Source: Dastarcus helophoroides
Taxonomy: Eukaryota; Arthropoda; Insecta; Coleoptera; Bothrideridae
Length of the DNA: 64,000 bases
Assembly (NCBI GenBank): GCA_028583605.1
Contig: CM053333.1
Location: 25,027,302 to 25,091,301, forward strand
Direction: 5' to 3'
Numbering within the stretch: the first letter of the stretch is position 1; each line of letters begins with the position of its first letter. A program made the translations under genes and the position numbers. A model generated the notes under the pieces. It searched no databases. It saw only the letters and a list, made by a program, of their open reading frames with translations, and was not told the origin of the DNA. Positions 1 to 11,854 of the stretch are shown here, one piece after another.

Positions 1-366
1 AACAACCAAGATCTTTTGAAATTCATGCAATTTTTAAAGTTATGGTAAAGTTCATTTTATTAATAATGTAAAACAACGGGTAAGTATTCGACTTATTGTT
101 TCTAAATAAGACAAGTAAGAAGAGTGATCTTCAATCATCTAATCAAGTTTACTTTAGATGCTAAATTTAGTTTTATAGCTTTTGAATTATGAATTTTAAA
201 GTGTAGAGTCAAAGGAATAAATTGACCGTTCGACTGACTTAATCTTGAATTCAACATACAAGCTAGATATAGAAACTTTAAAATTTGAACATACATAGAA
301 TCCTGCTCATCTTTTAAAGAATGGCAGCCTATCTGTGCAGCCAAATTTTCTTTAGACTGTCACCGT
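1..366. other. unassigned AT-rich flank
   Basis: No recognisable gene or repeat boundary. A 69-codon open frame on the minus strand resembles nothing known and has the biased composition of AT-rich noncoding DNA. Confidence 0.6.
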
Positions 367-652
367 TTTTTTTTTTTTTAATTTAATCTACACGGAAAGG
401 GCAACCCCCATTATGCCTTCAAAGCACTGCGAGTAGGATGCGGAAACCAGTATAGATGGCGATGAACCGGCTTCTTAAAAAGGATAGGTTGCAATTTTTG
501 GTGAAAACTCCTTTCGGTAACGAGTTTCATAGCTTGGAAGTTCTGTAGAAAAGAGAGTTAACGCAGACAGAAGTCCTGGGCCTCACAGGAATTTTCTGTC
601 TCCGACTGTGTTGTATACCTCAAAAATCTTGACCTTGTGGGGATCAATCCTA
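367..652 (-). mobile_element. LINE-A copy 1, 3' end
   Basis: Antisense 3' terminal part of a non-LTR retrotransposon. The T run at about 367-379 is its poly(A) tail read on the other strand. The sequence matches the 3' parts of other LINE-A copies at 6264-6567, 9415-9650 and 46085-46380 (shared words such as GGATCAATCC and AGCACTGCGAGTAGGATGCG). It stops at 652 where a hAT-like element begins, and the element resumes at 4017. Compared with the 46-kb copy about 290 bp of LINE-A are missing between the two halves. Confidence 0.8.
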
Positions 653-3600
653 TTAGCCATTGCGAGGCTCCGGGAGGGTAGATCTTTAAGAGGCCCTCAT
701 CTTTGTGAAATTAGTTTTAATATAGACGTAGTCAGAATAGGGCAGGGTAGGGCGCTTGCCCCCCCCCCAACTCGTGTGGTTAATAAAAATTTATATTGAA
801 CTGAGGAGACTTTCTCTAAAAAATTTCCATTCGACAAAAGTCGTCCTTCTTCAAGCTCTTAATATTTTCTCGAAATTTCGACTTATTTCACGAAAATCGT
901 CTTTTTTCATAAATTTCTTTGGAAATTTGAAATGTATTCCTAAAATTCGATTTATTTTATCAGAATCCAACTTAACTAAAAATTTCGAATTTTTATCTCA
1001 AAATTCATCGTTTTATTTTTCGAAATTCTATTATTTCTCAAAATTAGTTTTTTGCGCAAACTTCGACTTCTCTTTAAACTTTGATTTTCTGAAAATTTCG
1101 ACTTTTTTTATCAAGATTTACCCGTTTGCTTAAAACTTGATCGATTTTTTGATAACAGTATTTATCTGGAGATTTTTATAATGACTTTTTTAGAAATTTT
1201 GTAAAAAGTCAAACATTCCGAGAAAATTTCCCCTGGAATGCGGAAATACAACTTGTTTCTCAAAATTTCGACGATTATTTCAATATTGGACATTTTTTGA
1301 CTCAGGATAGGGCAGAACAGGGCGCATGTCTGCCTCTGATTTAAGCGCTCAAGTGAAAAATCTAGGAATTACATTTTTCTCAAAATTTGTCCTTTTTCCA
1401 AAATTTCGACAAAATTTGACTCTCTCTAAAGAATTTCGAGTGTTTACTAAATTTTGACTTTTTTCTCAAAATGTCGCTTTTTTTTTGTTTTTCAAGGGAA
1501 AAAAATCGAAATTTAAAAAAAACAAATTTAGAAAAATCGAAACGTTGATATTTTTCTCAAAATCCGCCTTTTTTCGCAAATTTTAAATTATCCTGAAATC
1601 CCATCCTGTATGTTCCCGGAAAACTGAATATTTTACCTGGAAATTCGTATCTTTCTTAAAATTTTGACTTTTTTTTCAAGACTCGTTTTTTCCACAAACC
1701 GACGGCTATTCTCAAAATTGCACTTTTTCTTTAAGTTTGATTTTTTTCTGGAAAATTTCGATCTTTGATGCTTCATTTGGTAGTTTTTCTAGAAATGTCG
1801 ACTGCTTTTCAGAGATTTCGTTTTTTTTAATTCCTTTATTTTTACTAACATCGGGTTTTCTAAAGATTTTGATCATTTGGAATTTGATTTTTCAGAACTT
1901 TTAACAGGTTTCTTAAAATTTATCTTTTTCCCGATATTTTTATATCAATATTCAATATTCAACTTTGCTAAAAATTTTGAATTTCTCTTAAAATAAGTTT
2001 AATTTCGTCTTTTCAGAAATTTCGACTTTATCCTCAAAATTCCACTTTTTGGGCTTTTCTTCCGGAAATCATTTTTTCTATCAAAATTAGGTCACTTTTC
2101 TGAATATTTGTCTATTCTTTAGATTTTGATTTTTTTTAAATTTGACTAGAAATTTCATCTTCATATTTCGCCTTATTTTCGAAATATTGACTTTTATTTC
2201 AAAATGCTATGTTTTAGTTTCTGCAACTTTCTGGACTTTTTCCTTGAAATTGGCTTTTCCTTTAAATTTCAGTTTTCTAGAAATACGTCTGTTTTCTCCA
2301 AATTAGGTCGGCATATTATCAAAAATTAAAAATGTTGCGAAAAATATTTTTGGGTAATTACGAGAAAAAGATTTCTTGTACATTCAATTTCTTTATTGAA
2401 ATTTAAATATTATGTCAAAATTAGAATAAAAAAGTAAACATTTCGAGAAAAGCGTTTTTGGAAATTGCAAATTTTTTCACAACATTTGGTCTTTGGAAAT
2501 ATTTTGGCATATTTAGAAATGTCGAGTTCTTCTGAAAGCTTGGGTTTTTATTCAATTTCGGTTTTCTAAAAAATCCTTTCCCAAAATAGGGTTTTTTCAA
2601 AAAAATTGGTCGCTTTGGAAATTACGACTTTATTCTACATTTTTCTCTCAAAATTGAACTTTCATTTTTTTAATATTCGTTTTTTTCTGATTTTTTTTCA
2701 AATTTAAGTTTCCGAAAATTTCATGTTTCTCAAAAGTTGTCTTATTCTGGAAATTTTGACTCGTACTAGAAATAGGGATGTTTTATGCTTCTGAAAATTT
2801 CCGTGTACAGTGAAAAATTTTTCTCAAAGTTCCAACTTTTTTTAAAAATTACATCTTTTTTTCACAAAATTCGACCTTTAAAAATATAATTTTTTCGAAT
2901 ATTCAACAATTTTTGAGATTTTTCGAAAGGTTAGAATTTTATTTTAAACACGAATTTCTAAACATTCCAACTTTTTCCCAAAATTCGTTTTTCCTCGTCT
3001 CTTTCAAAATTAAAATTTCTCTTGAAAATGTTCACGTTTCTTTAAGAGATTTCAACCTTTTTCTCGACATTTCGACGGTATTTTTTAAAATCGTTATTTT
3101 TTGAAGTCTTCGAAATTTGGATAGTTTTTAAAGTTTTCCAAAAGGATCGGTTTTTATTTTAGATTCAATTTTCTGACTGTTTTCGCAAAGTTCGACTCTA
3201 TTTCCAAATTTCTAAGTTAATCTGAAAATTCGATTACTCAGTTCATGTGGTTAAATGAAAATATACATATACTCGGAACGTTTTCCGGTTTTCTTTTTTT
3301 ATCAATTTTTCAAAATGATTCTTGCCCTTCCCTGAATTAAATCCTGCCTACGCTTATGAATTTCATTGATGATGCTTGACTAGAAATGCAAAGTCATAAA
3401 TAAATATATTTGGACTTTTAAAATTGTTTATTGGAAACTAAGAAAAATTAATAAACACAAAGATTTTTTTTGGTGGAACGGACTGTTCCTTAGGTATCTT
3501 CAAAAAAATCCTTCTTGGCTTCAGGGGACAAGTTTTGTCCTTCAATTTGTAAACAGAAAGATAACAAACTATTAATCATGATAAATAAGGTGCATTAATG

Positions 3601-4016
3601 TCTTAAAAGGGTCAGGGATTTAGAAATGATGACGACTGCTCTAATATAAATGCATAATCCGACAACAGTTGACAGCTGAAATAAAACACGGGAATTCCCC
3701 GAATCGTAAACACGAAGAAAATGAAGTACTATCAGATTTTGTTTAGCCCTTGCAGTTGGCAGCACATGTGGCACTGGTACGAAATTTCGTCAATGTGATA
3801 GAGAATGAAAGGAACATTTATTAGAGCGAATGAGACAGATATCAGCGCGATAACTATCACGCAAGGGAGCAGCGAGTCCAGTTTTATAATGCGCGGTTAA
3901 GGCTCGAAATTCAAATTAACATTAGAATTCGTGCTATTGCGCGAGTGCGCGAGGCCCCCTACAAGATCGAGGCCCCGGGCGGTTGCCCTGCTTGCCACCC
4001 CCAAAGGCCGCCCCTG
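653..4016 (+). mobile_element. hAT-like non-autonomous element, copy 1
   Basis: Long DNA element shared with 35251-36892 (truncated), 50557-53892 (complete) and, diverged and inverted, about 15880-17204. The right end carries the inverted terminal repeat that reads CAGGGGCGGCCTT inward on the opposite strand. The same 13 bases open the other copies, but here the left end has lost them. No transposase frame is visible. The interior is almost wholly degenerate AAATTTCGACTTTTTT-type sequence on the + strand, so the element must depend on another for movement. It sits inside LINE-A. The 8 bp following the right end are ATCGTCCC; the matching left duplication has been deleted. Confidence 0.8.
3465..3550 (-). 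mobile_element. short 12-bp-TSD element inside hAT-like copy 1
   Basis: An 86-bp insert flanked by AAACACAAAGAT (3453-3464) and AAACAGAAAGAT (3551-3562), a 12-bp target duplication with one mismatch. Read on the minus strand it ends in GGAACAGTCCGTTCCACCAA, the end shared with elements at 21981-22051 and 54669-54889. The same insertion is at 53363-53447 in hAT-like copy 3, so it entered the ancestor of both. Confidence 0.7.
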
Positions 4017-4970
4017 ATCGTCCCAAGAGAAATTAGTGCTAGCATTCTCTCCTGGAATAGACAGATTAAATTCCATCTGGAGAATTTTACCGTCGACGAG
4101 TATGTTTGTTGCATTATCTCTTAATGTTCTCTTAGAAAAAAACACGGCTTGAGTTTTTGAGGCGTTGAAGTCGACTAGGTTTTTCCTGCCCCATTCCGGA
4201 ATGATTTCGAGATTCCGATTAATCATCTGTATCTGCTGCTCCCTTATTCGATCTGAAGCAGCGACGGATAGTGATTTGTCGGAGAAAAAAGATGACACCA
4301 GCTAAGAGATCGTTTATGTGTCACAGAAACAGAGTAAGAGACAGATCATGGCCCTGAGGTACCCCTGCATTAATAGCAAATGTCTTGGATGAGATGCCAT
4401 CGACGACGACCTGAAGAGATCTGTCGGCGAGAAAACTGGATATTAAAATTGGATATCAAATGACAGAATCCAAGAGGAAGACCGTAGGATATTAATTTGG
4501 CGAGAAGAGATCGATGTCAGACTCTGTCGAAGGTCTTTGAGATATCCGATGCCACAATCTTAGCCTCACCATGTTTCTCCATAGCTGTTTTACAGATATG
4601 AGTAGCATATGTCAGTAGAGCGTTGTTGTCTGAAACCGTATTGCCTGTCCGAGATAATTCTATTTTCCTCCAGATATTTGAGAATCTGGATATTGATAAC
4701 CTTTTCCATCACTTTAGATATAACAGGCAACAAAGAGATAGGGCGATAGTTGTTAGCCAGATTCTTTTTTTCCTTTTTGGGGATAGACTGCACTCTAGCA
4801 GATTTCCAGAGGTTAGGGATACACCTTTGTTGTAAGAGTGTGAACAATATGCGTAGGACAGGAGTCAACTCTGTCCGTTGCAGGCAATTTAAGGCGTGGT
4901 CTCTTAGGTTTGAACTGTTCTTGAGCAGCCCATCATATTCAGGACGTCTGTCTATCCATGCTCCTTTATA
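4017..4970 (-). pseudogene. LINE-A copy 1, reverse transcriptase part
   Basis: Continuation of the LINE-A copy interrupted by the hAT-like element. On the minus strand, 4868-4590 encodes 92 residues of a reverse transcriptase finger/palm region, including NNYRPISLLPVISKVMEK and ISDRQYGFRQQRST, close to the copy at 8216-8890. The region at 4298-4020 carries the downstream part (KTQAVFFSKRTLR). Frames are broken by several indels and the catalytic YADD box is not recovered here. The group is jockey/CR1-like, judged from these motifs alone. The upstream (5') end is lost near 4970. Confidence 0.8.
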
Positions 4971-5139
4971 ATTTCACTGAAACACTTCAGTTTATACCTT
5001 GGATCTAGATAGATCGCTACTGCATAGATATTGATATTCTGAATATCATGAAATCTAATGTTGATTTCCTTTATCATTTTTATTATGAGAATTTTAAAGT
5101 TTTCGGAAATGTCTTCTTGATTCTCTTCTGCTTCTAATG
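4971..5139. other. unassigned spacer
   Basis: Lies between two oppositely oriented LINE-A copies. Nothing recognisable. Confidence 0.5.
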
Positions 5140-6567
5140 TTCAGCCCCAAAACACACTTTAGCTCTCTTGGATTCAATTCAAAGAAGGGCGATTCGCCTA
5201 ATTGATGAAGAGAGTCTGACCGATTCTCTCGAAACACTAGAGCACAGGTGCATGGTTGGTGACGTGTCTCTTTTCTACAAGTACTATCATGGAAGATTGT
5301 TACAGTTTAAATTTCCGTTAGAGATAGTGCTTGTGGCTAGGACACCAAACATACATCGGTTGGTTTTGTAAGTGCTGGCATGTCTTCTGTCAGTCTTGGT
5401 GTGGGGGAAATCGGCCATCTTCTCTCTTGTCGTTCACTTGGGTGTCATCCTTCTCAAGGTGAGGTTACAGAATTTTCCAAGTGGATCTTGGATGTTTTTC
5501 CTGTGAGAGATTTACTGTAATCCATCTTCGGACCGTCTGGGGCGATTGTATTTCATGGTGTTACTGGGTTAGGACGAAAGCCTCAGATGGTTCCGGTTTT
5601 TCCGGAAAAGCAGGGAGGTGCTTCCCAAGCACGTGGCAGAGCCGACTAATAACCAAGCCTCTTTTTCGGTTGGGATCCTTGTCGGATTTATTTTTAAATC
5701 CGTGTCATCTGTATCTTGAATCCATCTATGATCTATCAATCAGGACCTGTAAAGAGACACGAGGAGTTCCAAAGGAGTGATCATCGTCTCGTGGAAATCT
5801 CCAAGTGTGGGCTTCGAGGATTTCGGTAACGGGAGTTCGTGTAAATCGATTCAGTAGCTGCACGAAATACAAGCATCCACTTCGACCTGGGGCGTGATTC
5901 AAAATCACCTGGCGCCTCTTTTAGGTATTCTTTAGCCGTCGTGCCGCCGCAATTACCAAACTTAATTCTATTTAAGCGGAATCTGGGACTTACAAATATT
6001 TTCACTCCTGAGTTCCGTACTTGCCACTTTTTGGAAAGTTTTCCACTCACTAGATTATCACATCGGCTCAAACGAGGGGTCCTCACAGGGGTGTACGATT
6101 CCCAGCCTGCAACAAGAAGAGGCTCTTGCTCTTTGCCCAATGCTAGCCGGCGATAGTGAAGGAAATTATTTCATAGCTTGATAGTGGCACTTAGACCAAT
6201 TTCTAGTAAATTATAAATACTTAGCCACGACTCCTTCACTGGGAAAAAACTCCGTAACAAGATGCTCGCAGGAACTAATAGGATTGATCCCCCCAAGGGC
6301 AAGATTCTTGAGGCGTACTAGACAGTCGGAGACAGCAAATTCCTGTGCGATCCAGCTTGACACAGTGAGGACTTCTGCCTACGGAGACTCTTTTTTCTAT
6401 AGAACTTCCAAGCTATGGAACTCGTAACCGAAAGGAATTTTCCCCAAAAAGTACAACCTATCCTTGTTTAAGAAGGCGATTCATCGGCATCTGTCCTTGT
6501 TTCCGCATCCTACTCGCAGTGCTTTGAAAGCATAATGGGATTAATCTTTGCGAGTGGATAAACGTAA
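5140..6567 (+). pseudogene. LINE-A copy 2, C-terminus and 3' end, split by a solo LTR
   Basis: LINE-A 3' region on the + strand. 5168-5297 encodes the conserved C-terminal stretch MDSIQRRAIRLIDEESLTDS followed by LETLEHRCMVGDVSLFYKYY. The sequence is then interrupted at AGAT and resumes at 6260-6263 with AGATGCTCGCAGG, exactly as in the uninterrupted copy at 9409-9425. The 3' untranslated part ends near 6567 with a short A run. It is 5'-truncated and not functional. Confidence 0.85.
5298..6259. mobile_element. solo LTR (962 bp) in LINE-A
   Basis: The insert begins TGTTAC and ends GTAACA, the TG...CA termini of an LTR. It is flanked by the 4-bp duplication AGAT (5294-5297 and 6260-6263). Removing it plus one AGAT restores the LINE-A sequence seen at 9401-9431. 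No second LTR or internal region follows, so it is most simply a solo LTR left by LTR-LTR recombination. It differs from the 372-bp Gypsy LTRs elsewhere in the window. Open frames of 99 and 119 codons inside it resemble nothing known. Confidence 0.82.
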
Positions 6568-7699
6568 AAAAAGGCTGTTTCAATATTTCTATTTGAAGTA
6601 CTTTTAGCTCATCCTGAGCTACTAAAGAATGATTAAAGTGGTTTACAATGTTTTTGGTTGCGCTTACGGTTACGAAGCTCCATAATTTCCCTAGTTTTTA
6701 CAACTTGGTTTAATCTTATAAGATTAATTCACTGTAGTGAAGAAAATGAAGTATCATTTTGGCCAATTCCAGTTGATCGCGTATTTTTAGGGGCGTTCAA
6801 CAGAGCAAGTTGATTTCCTTGGATAAAAAAAAAACTCTTGTAAATTGTTTGCATTTTTGTGGATATTTTCAGCGAAGTAATCCTTTTGTTTTTAAAAAAA
6901 ATTGTTTTATGTAAACAATAATTAAATTTGTATACATTTTAAACTTCCTTTTAAATTTTGAATTATTTTCTTCTTGCAAAATATTCAATGTTAAAGGAAA
7001 TATGAGTCTGAAATCAAAATGACTTTTTCAGTTGAATTAAATAAATTTGTTTATTAATTGAAATATTATTATAAATTTAATTGAAAACCTGAGCACTCGC
7101 GTCTTATTACATTTGATTTTAAACTCGGTAAAAGACTAATTTTTCATAGAAAACCCAAAATGTTGATTCTAAATTTAAAAGTGCGATCAAATACTTGAAA
7201 TTTCGAATTATCGAAATTTTGAGTTCAAATTCCAAATTCTAGAAAAATAGTAAAACTATGAAATCTAAACTTGGGATATTTAAAAACATCTTATTGAAAA
7301 CAAGACTCGTAAAATCGTAACATTTTGCAATTTCGAGAAATACATCAACAGTTTTATTCTAAATTTTGAAATATTTGAGAAAGAAGTAACAAATTTCAAA
7401 TTTACATTAAAAACATTCAGAAAAAAGCTAAAAGTTTTCATAAATTAATCTTGAAAATGTCATTCCTGAAATTTTTCGAGATTTCAAGTTTAAAATCAAA
7501 GCTTTAGGAAAAAGCAATAAAAACGATGAGTTTTTACTTGATTACTTAAGAGATAAATACGCGCAAAATAACCTCGAAATTAATGTTGCAAATTTAAAAT
7601 CAAAATTTCGAGACAAAATTTAAAATATCGCAACTTAAATAGGTTAAAGCTAGAATGTTTTAAATTTAAACATTTGAAAGTTAAAAAGACTCAAAATTA
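6568..7699. other. AT-rich intergenic sequence
   Basis: No gene found. From about 7080 the sequence takes on the AAATTTCGA / GAAATTTTGA wording found across the window. Confidence 0.5.
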
Positions 7700-9650
7700 A
7701 AAACTGGACAGTGCAAAAGTTTGAAAGATCCTCCTGCAAAAATCGCGCATATCGTCGTTGGCGAAATAATCCCTCAGTCGAGACTCGGACCATATTTGTA
7801 GATGCACGAAATTCTTGTAAACGGGTTATTGACGAGGCAAAAGGTAATTTCGATCGTAAAATGCGCCAGAGGTTTATCAACTGTCCGAACGGTTCCAGGT
7901 CCTTTTGGGTATTTGCAAAGTCGATTGGAAAGAATTTTACACGTCCAAATTTTCCACCTTTACTCGATGAAAATAGCAATATTGCTACTACCTTCAAAGA
8001 AAAGGCTGATATGTTAGCCTTAATGTTTGCTTAAAATTCCAATCTTGATTCTCGAAACGCAGAACCTCCTATTCTTCCTAAGGTTGGCACTTCGATGCCT
8101 AAAGTTGTTTTTAGAAACGCACAATCAGGAACATTCTCTTTGAGCTGGCAACACCTCGAAAGCTTCTGGCCTTGATGGTATTCCCGCTATTGTTCTTAAG
8201 AAGTGCGCCCCAGAGTTGACTCCTGTCCTAAGTAAATTGTTCACACTCTCTTACAACAAAGGTGTATTCTCTAACATCTGGAAATCTGCTAGAGTGCAGC
8301 CTGTCCCTAAAAAGGGAAAAAGGAATCTGGCTAACAACTATCGCCCTAAATCTTTGTTACCCGTTATATCTAAAGTAATGGAAAAAGTTATCAACATCGA
8401 GATTCTCAGATATCTGGTGGAAAATAGAATTATCTCCGACAGGCAATACGGTTTTAGACAACAACGTTCCACTGGCGATCTCCTGGCATATGTTACTAAT
8501 ATATGTAACTCAGCTATGGAAAAACATGGTAAGGCTAGGATTGTGGCATTGGATATTTCAAAGGCTTTCGACAGAGTCTGGCACCGATCTCTTCTGGCCA
8601 AATTAACATCTTATGGTCTTTCTCCTGGACTCTGTCATTTGATATCCAATTTTCTCGCTGACAGATATCTTCAGATCGTCGTCGATGGCATCTCATCCAA
8701 GACATTTGCGATTAACGCCGGGGTGCCTCAGGGGTCTCTTCTGTCTCCTACTCTATTTCTGTTACACATAAACGATCTCTTAGCTTTAACTTCCAATCCT
8801 ATATACAGTTACGCAGATGATAGCAACGCAACCTTGTGTCGTCTTTTTTCTCCGACAAACCATTATCTATCGCTGCTTCAGATCGACTAAGGGAACAGTA
8901 GATACAGACGATTTATCGGGATCTTGAGATTATTCTGGAATGGGGTAAGAACAATTTGGTCGACTTCAACGCTTCAAAAACTCAGGCCTCGCATTCTCTA
9001 AGAAAACATCAAGGGATAATGCAACAAACATACTAATGGATGGTAAAATCCTTCCGATGGGATCTAATCTATCTATCCTGGGAGTGAATGCGAGCACTTA
9101 CTTCTCTTGGGACGATCATGTGAGCGCCATTGCCAAATTCGCCTCTAGAAGCTAGGCCTTCTTTTTAGAGCTAAAAAGTAGTTCATATGTCATCAGCTAT
9201 TAACACTATACAAAGCTCAAAATAGGGAAACACTAGCCAATACTATTCTCATGTTTGGAGTTCAGCCCCAAAACACACTTTAGCTCTCTTGGATTCAATT
9301 TAAAGAAGAGCGATTCGCCTAATTGATGACGAGAGTCTGACCGATTCTCTCAAAACACTAGAGCACAGGTGGTTGGTGACTTGTCTCTTTTCTACACGTA
9401 CTATCATGGAAGATGCTCGCAGGAACTAATAGGATTAATTCCTCCCAAGGGCAAAATTCTTGAGACGTACTAGATAGTCAGAGACAGCAAATTCCTGTGC
9501 GGTCCAGCTTCACACAGTGAGGACTTCTGTCGACGGAGACTCTTTTTTCTATAGAACTTCCAAGTTATGGAACTTGTTACCGAAGGGAATTTTCCCCAAA
9601 AATACAAATTATCCTTGTTTAAGAAGGCGGTTTATCGCTATCTATCCTTT
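7700..9650 (+). pseudogene. LINE-A copy 3, reverse transcriptase
   Basis: Longest LINE-A copy. 7711-8034 encodes the linker upstream of the reverse transcriptase (YRRWRNNPSVETR, then SFWVFAKSIGKNF). 8216-8890 encodes 224 residues of the polymerase domain: NNYRPKSLLPVISK, motif A LDISKAFDRVWH, motif B GVPQGSLLSPTLF and motif C YADDS. The enzyme would copy the element RNA by target-primed reverse transcription. The usual RPIS is RPKS here, and frameshifts follow motif C near 8860 and several times before 9400 (SIQ-RAIRLID region at about 9290). The copy lacks an endonuclease domain and is truncated at the 3' side near 9650. Confidence 0.88.
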
Positions 9651-9659
9651 TTTTTTAAT

Positions 9660-10420
9660 TAAACAAAATTAACGGTTGATGATTTGAAGATCGAAAATTC
9701 TATCAATCAATAACTTGAAAGTTGAAAATTTTTAAAAATTGGAAGTTTATGGTTTGAAGGTTTGACAGTGCGAACATGAAAGTTAAAAAAAATAAAATTT
9801 GGAAGGTTTAAAAATGTGAAAGTTGGAAAGTTGGAACGTTTGAAAGTTAAAAAATATGTAAGTCTGAAAATTTCAAAGTTTAAAAGGTAGAAGGTTAAAA
9901 ATTTAAAAGTTCGAAAAATCAAGAATTTAAAAGTAAGAACGTTCGAACAGCTGAAAGTTTGAAAATTCCAAAGTTAAAACTTTGAAAGTCGAAAGTATAA
10001 AAATTGATAAATGTGATAGTTTGAATATTTGAAAGTTTAGAAATTTAAAAGTTGAAAAATTTCAAAGTTCGAAAATTTAAAAGTCCATAGCTGAAGGCTC
10101 GACAAATCGAAGGTTAGAAAGTGCAAAAATTTGAAAATCGATTGTTCGAAAGTTCGAAAATTGAAAGTTCAAACGTAAGAAATTTGGAAATTTTGAAAGT
10201 TTCCAACTTTGGAAGTGTGAAAAAATAAGGATTTAAATTTAGAAAGTTCAAAAGCTCGAAATTCGAAACTTAAAATTTCGAAGATTCTAAAATTAGCATT
10301 TCAAAAGTTTGAAGGTTGAAATTCAAATATTTTAAGTTCGAACTTTCGAAGGTTCCAAGTCTGAAAATTTGGAATTTAAACATTTTTCCTTGGAAGTTGA
10401 TCTAAAATTTTAAGACAGGA
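9660..10420. repeat. degenerate GAAAGTTTGAAAATT-type repeat block
   Basis: Dominated by loosely repeated words such as GAAAGTT, TTGAAAA and TTCGAAAG at irregular spacing of roughly 10-20 bases. No exact unit can be defined. It resembles in wording, though not in alignment, the interiors of the hAT-like elements. Confidence 0.55.
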
Positions 10421-10594
10421 GAAAAGCCGAAATCTTAGAACTAAAGCCGCAATTTCAAATTAAAAATTAAAATATCAACTACGAAACGTTGATAAATCTT
10501 GAAATTTGCAGAAAATATTTATCGGCGTCAGTGAAATATTTTTTTAATCGTCAGCAGTATTTTGAAGACAGGACAAGGTTTTGTTACATTTTCA

Positions 10595-10652
10595 TAGTGG
10601 CCCCCACCAATGAGTTGCACAGGGCCCCAAGCAAGCTTAATCCACCCCTAGC
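10595..10652. repeat. possible hAT-type terminal sequence
   Basis: Ends CTTAATCCACCCCTAG, which on the other strand reads CTAGGGGTGGATTAAG, close to the CAGGGGYGG start common in hAT elements. It is preceded by GGCCCCCACC and GGGCCCCAAG. No partner end or target duplication was located. Confidence 0.3.
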
Positions 10653-11387
10653 GATACCTTGTATATGAAGCTCTTTTTAAGACATATGTAATACATTGCA
10701 AAATTTTGTCAACATCTTCATCTAACCTGGATTGGGCTCATAATATTATTGACGCTGTTATGGGGCAGCTTTCAATTTTTGCCCAAATCTGATTATGCTC
10801 GACTGATGTTACACAATAGTTCTGGCTATAAGTTACTCATATAAGCACCTCTCTTAATACATTGTTGAACGCACTTGTTTGGGATTCATGTAGTGGATAA
10901 AATCACGCCTCTACAAAGGATATCACTCTTTGTTCGCTAATGGGATATTAAGAATCATCCCTATATAATACTATATTCTAAATTATATTTCAGCCATAAA
11001 GCAGTTGGGAATCATATTGAATTAACGCCGCTGAAGCGAATAACTTCCTTCAATTCGGCTTCCCATGCAATCGTTTTTAATAAACTGCTTATTGGGATTT
11101 GGAAAACGTAGTCGCAAACGGAGATGTTGAAGCGCAAAAAGTACAAATTGGCATTAATGAAATTGGTTCTAAGGAGTCTGTCCTTAAATTAAGAACGACT
11201 TTATAGAAGAATCATTATCAAAGTTATATTAATTTACATCCTTCTGTAAGGTGGCTTGTAGACTCAACTGGCACTTTTCAGTTGGATATTTAGCTAATAA
11301 ACTCAGGTTTCACATTTTGTGATTTTTTTGTCGCCTTAGATGGGAATTGAGTTGAAAATGTGAATTGAAAATCACAAACCAGTAAAA
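10653..11387. other. unassigned intergenic sequence
   Basis: No open frame, repeat or RNA gene recognised. Confidence 0.5.
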
Positions 11388-11416
11388 TACGTACTTCTTC
11401 GGGGATAAGATCATAT
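11388..11416. repeat. left part of a Penelope-like repeat split by Gypsy
   Basis: TACTTCTTCGGGGATAAGAT matches TACTTCTTCCGGGATTGGAC at 49320, and the repeat resumes at 15256. ATAT at 11413-11416 is the Gypsy target duplication. Confidence 0.55.
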
Positions 11417-11752
11417 TGTAACGCAATGTAAATAGATGGAATAGAATTTAGAATAAAATTGTAGAATTTAGTAAATAAAAAAGTTTCTAGAAGGATTTGA
11501 TAAGGGGAAAGCGGCCGCGATAACGAAACAAATGGCAGATAAGCGTTCCAGAGATTTTGGCAAACGATAAGCCTTATCTGCCGAAAAGTTCTAGAAGCCG
11601 GGAGCCAAAACTATAAAAGGCGGTCATCTTTCCCTCAAGTAAGTCAGTTAGAGTCAGTGTAATTAGTGAGTTAGTAAGTAGAAGTTAATAATAAGTGAGT
11701 TAATTGTTCAATTGTGGTGATCCAAGTTAAGTTTGGTAATAAAGTGGTGTAT
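11417..11752 (+). repeat. Gypsy 5' LTR, 3' end missing
   Basis: Starts TGTAACGCAATG and matches the 3' LTR up to GTGGTGTATT. The last 40 or so bases (CACGTGGTAATC to GTAACA in the 3' LTR) are replaced by unrelated sequence beginning ATTAAGTGTTCCC. It contains TATAAAAG at 11612-11619, a likely core promoter, and an inverted pair GGCAGATAAG / CTTATCTGCC that could form a hairpin. Confidence 0.85.
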
Positions 11753-11854
11753 TATTAAGTGTTCCCGCGGTTGACTTTATCTTAGACGTTTTCAAATGTT
11801 AACTAGTTTATACGAGGCGCGTCAAGTAAAATCTTAAACATTCTACTACGCTTT

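Noticed and set aside
756..1133. A 125-codon frame in hAT-like copy 1 as a transposase piece
   Set aside because: The translation is F/S/K/N-rich low complexity with no transposase motif, and homologous copies do not keep it open.
5481..6156. Open frames of 99, 119 and 71 codons within 5298-6259
   Set aside because: They lie in the solo LTR on both strands and show no known domain.
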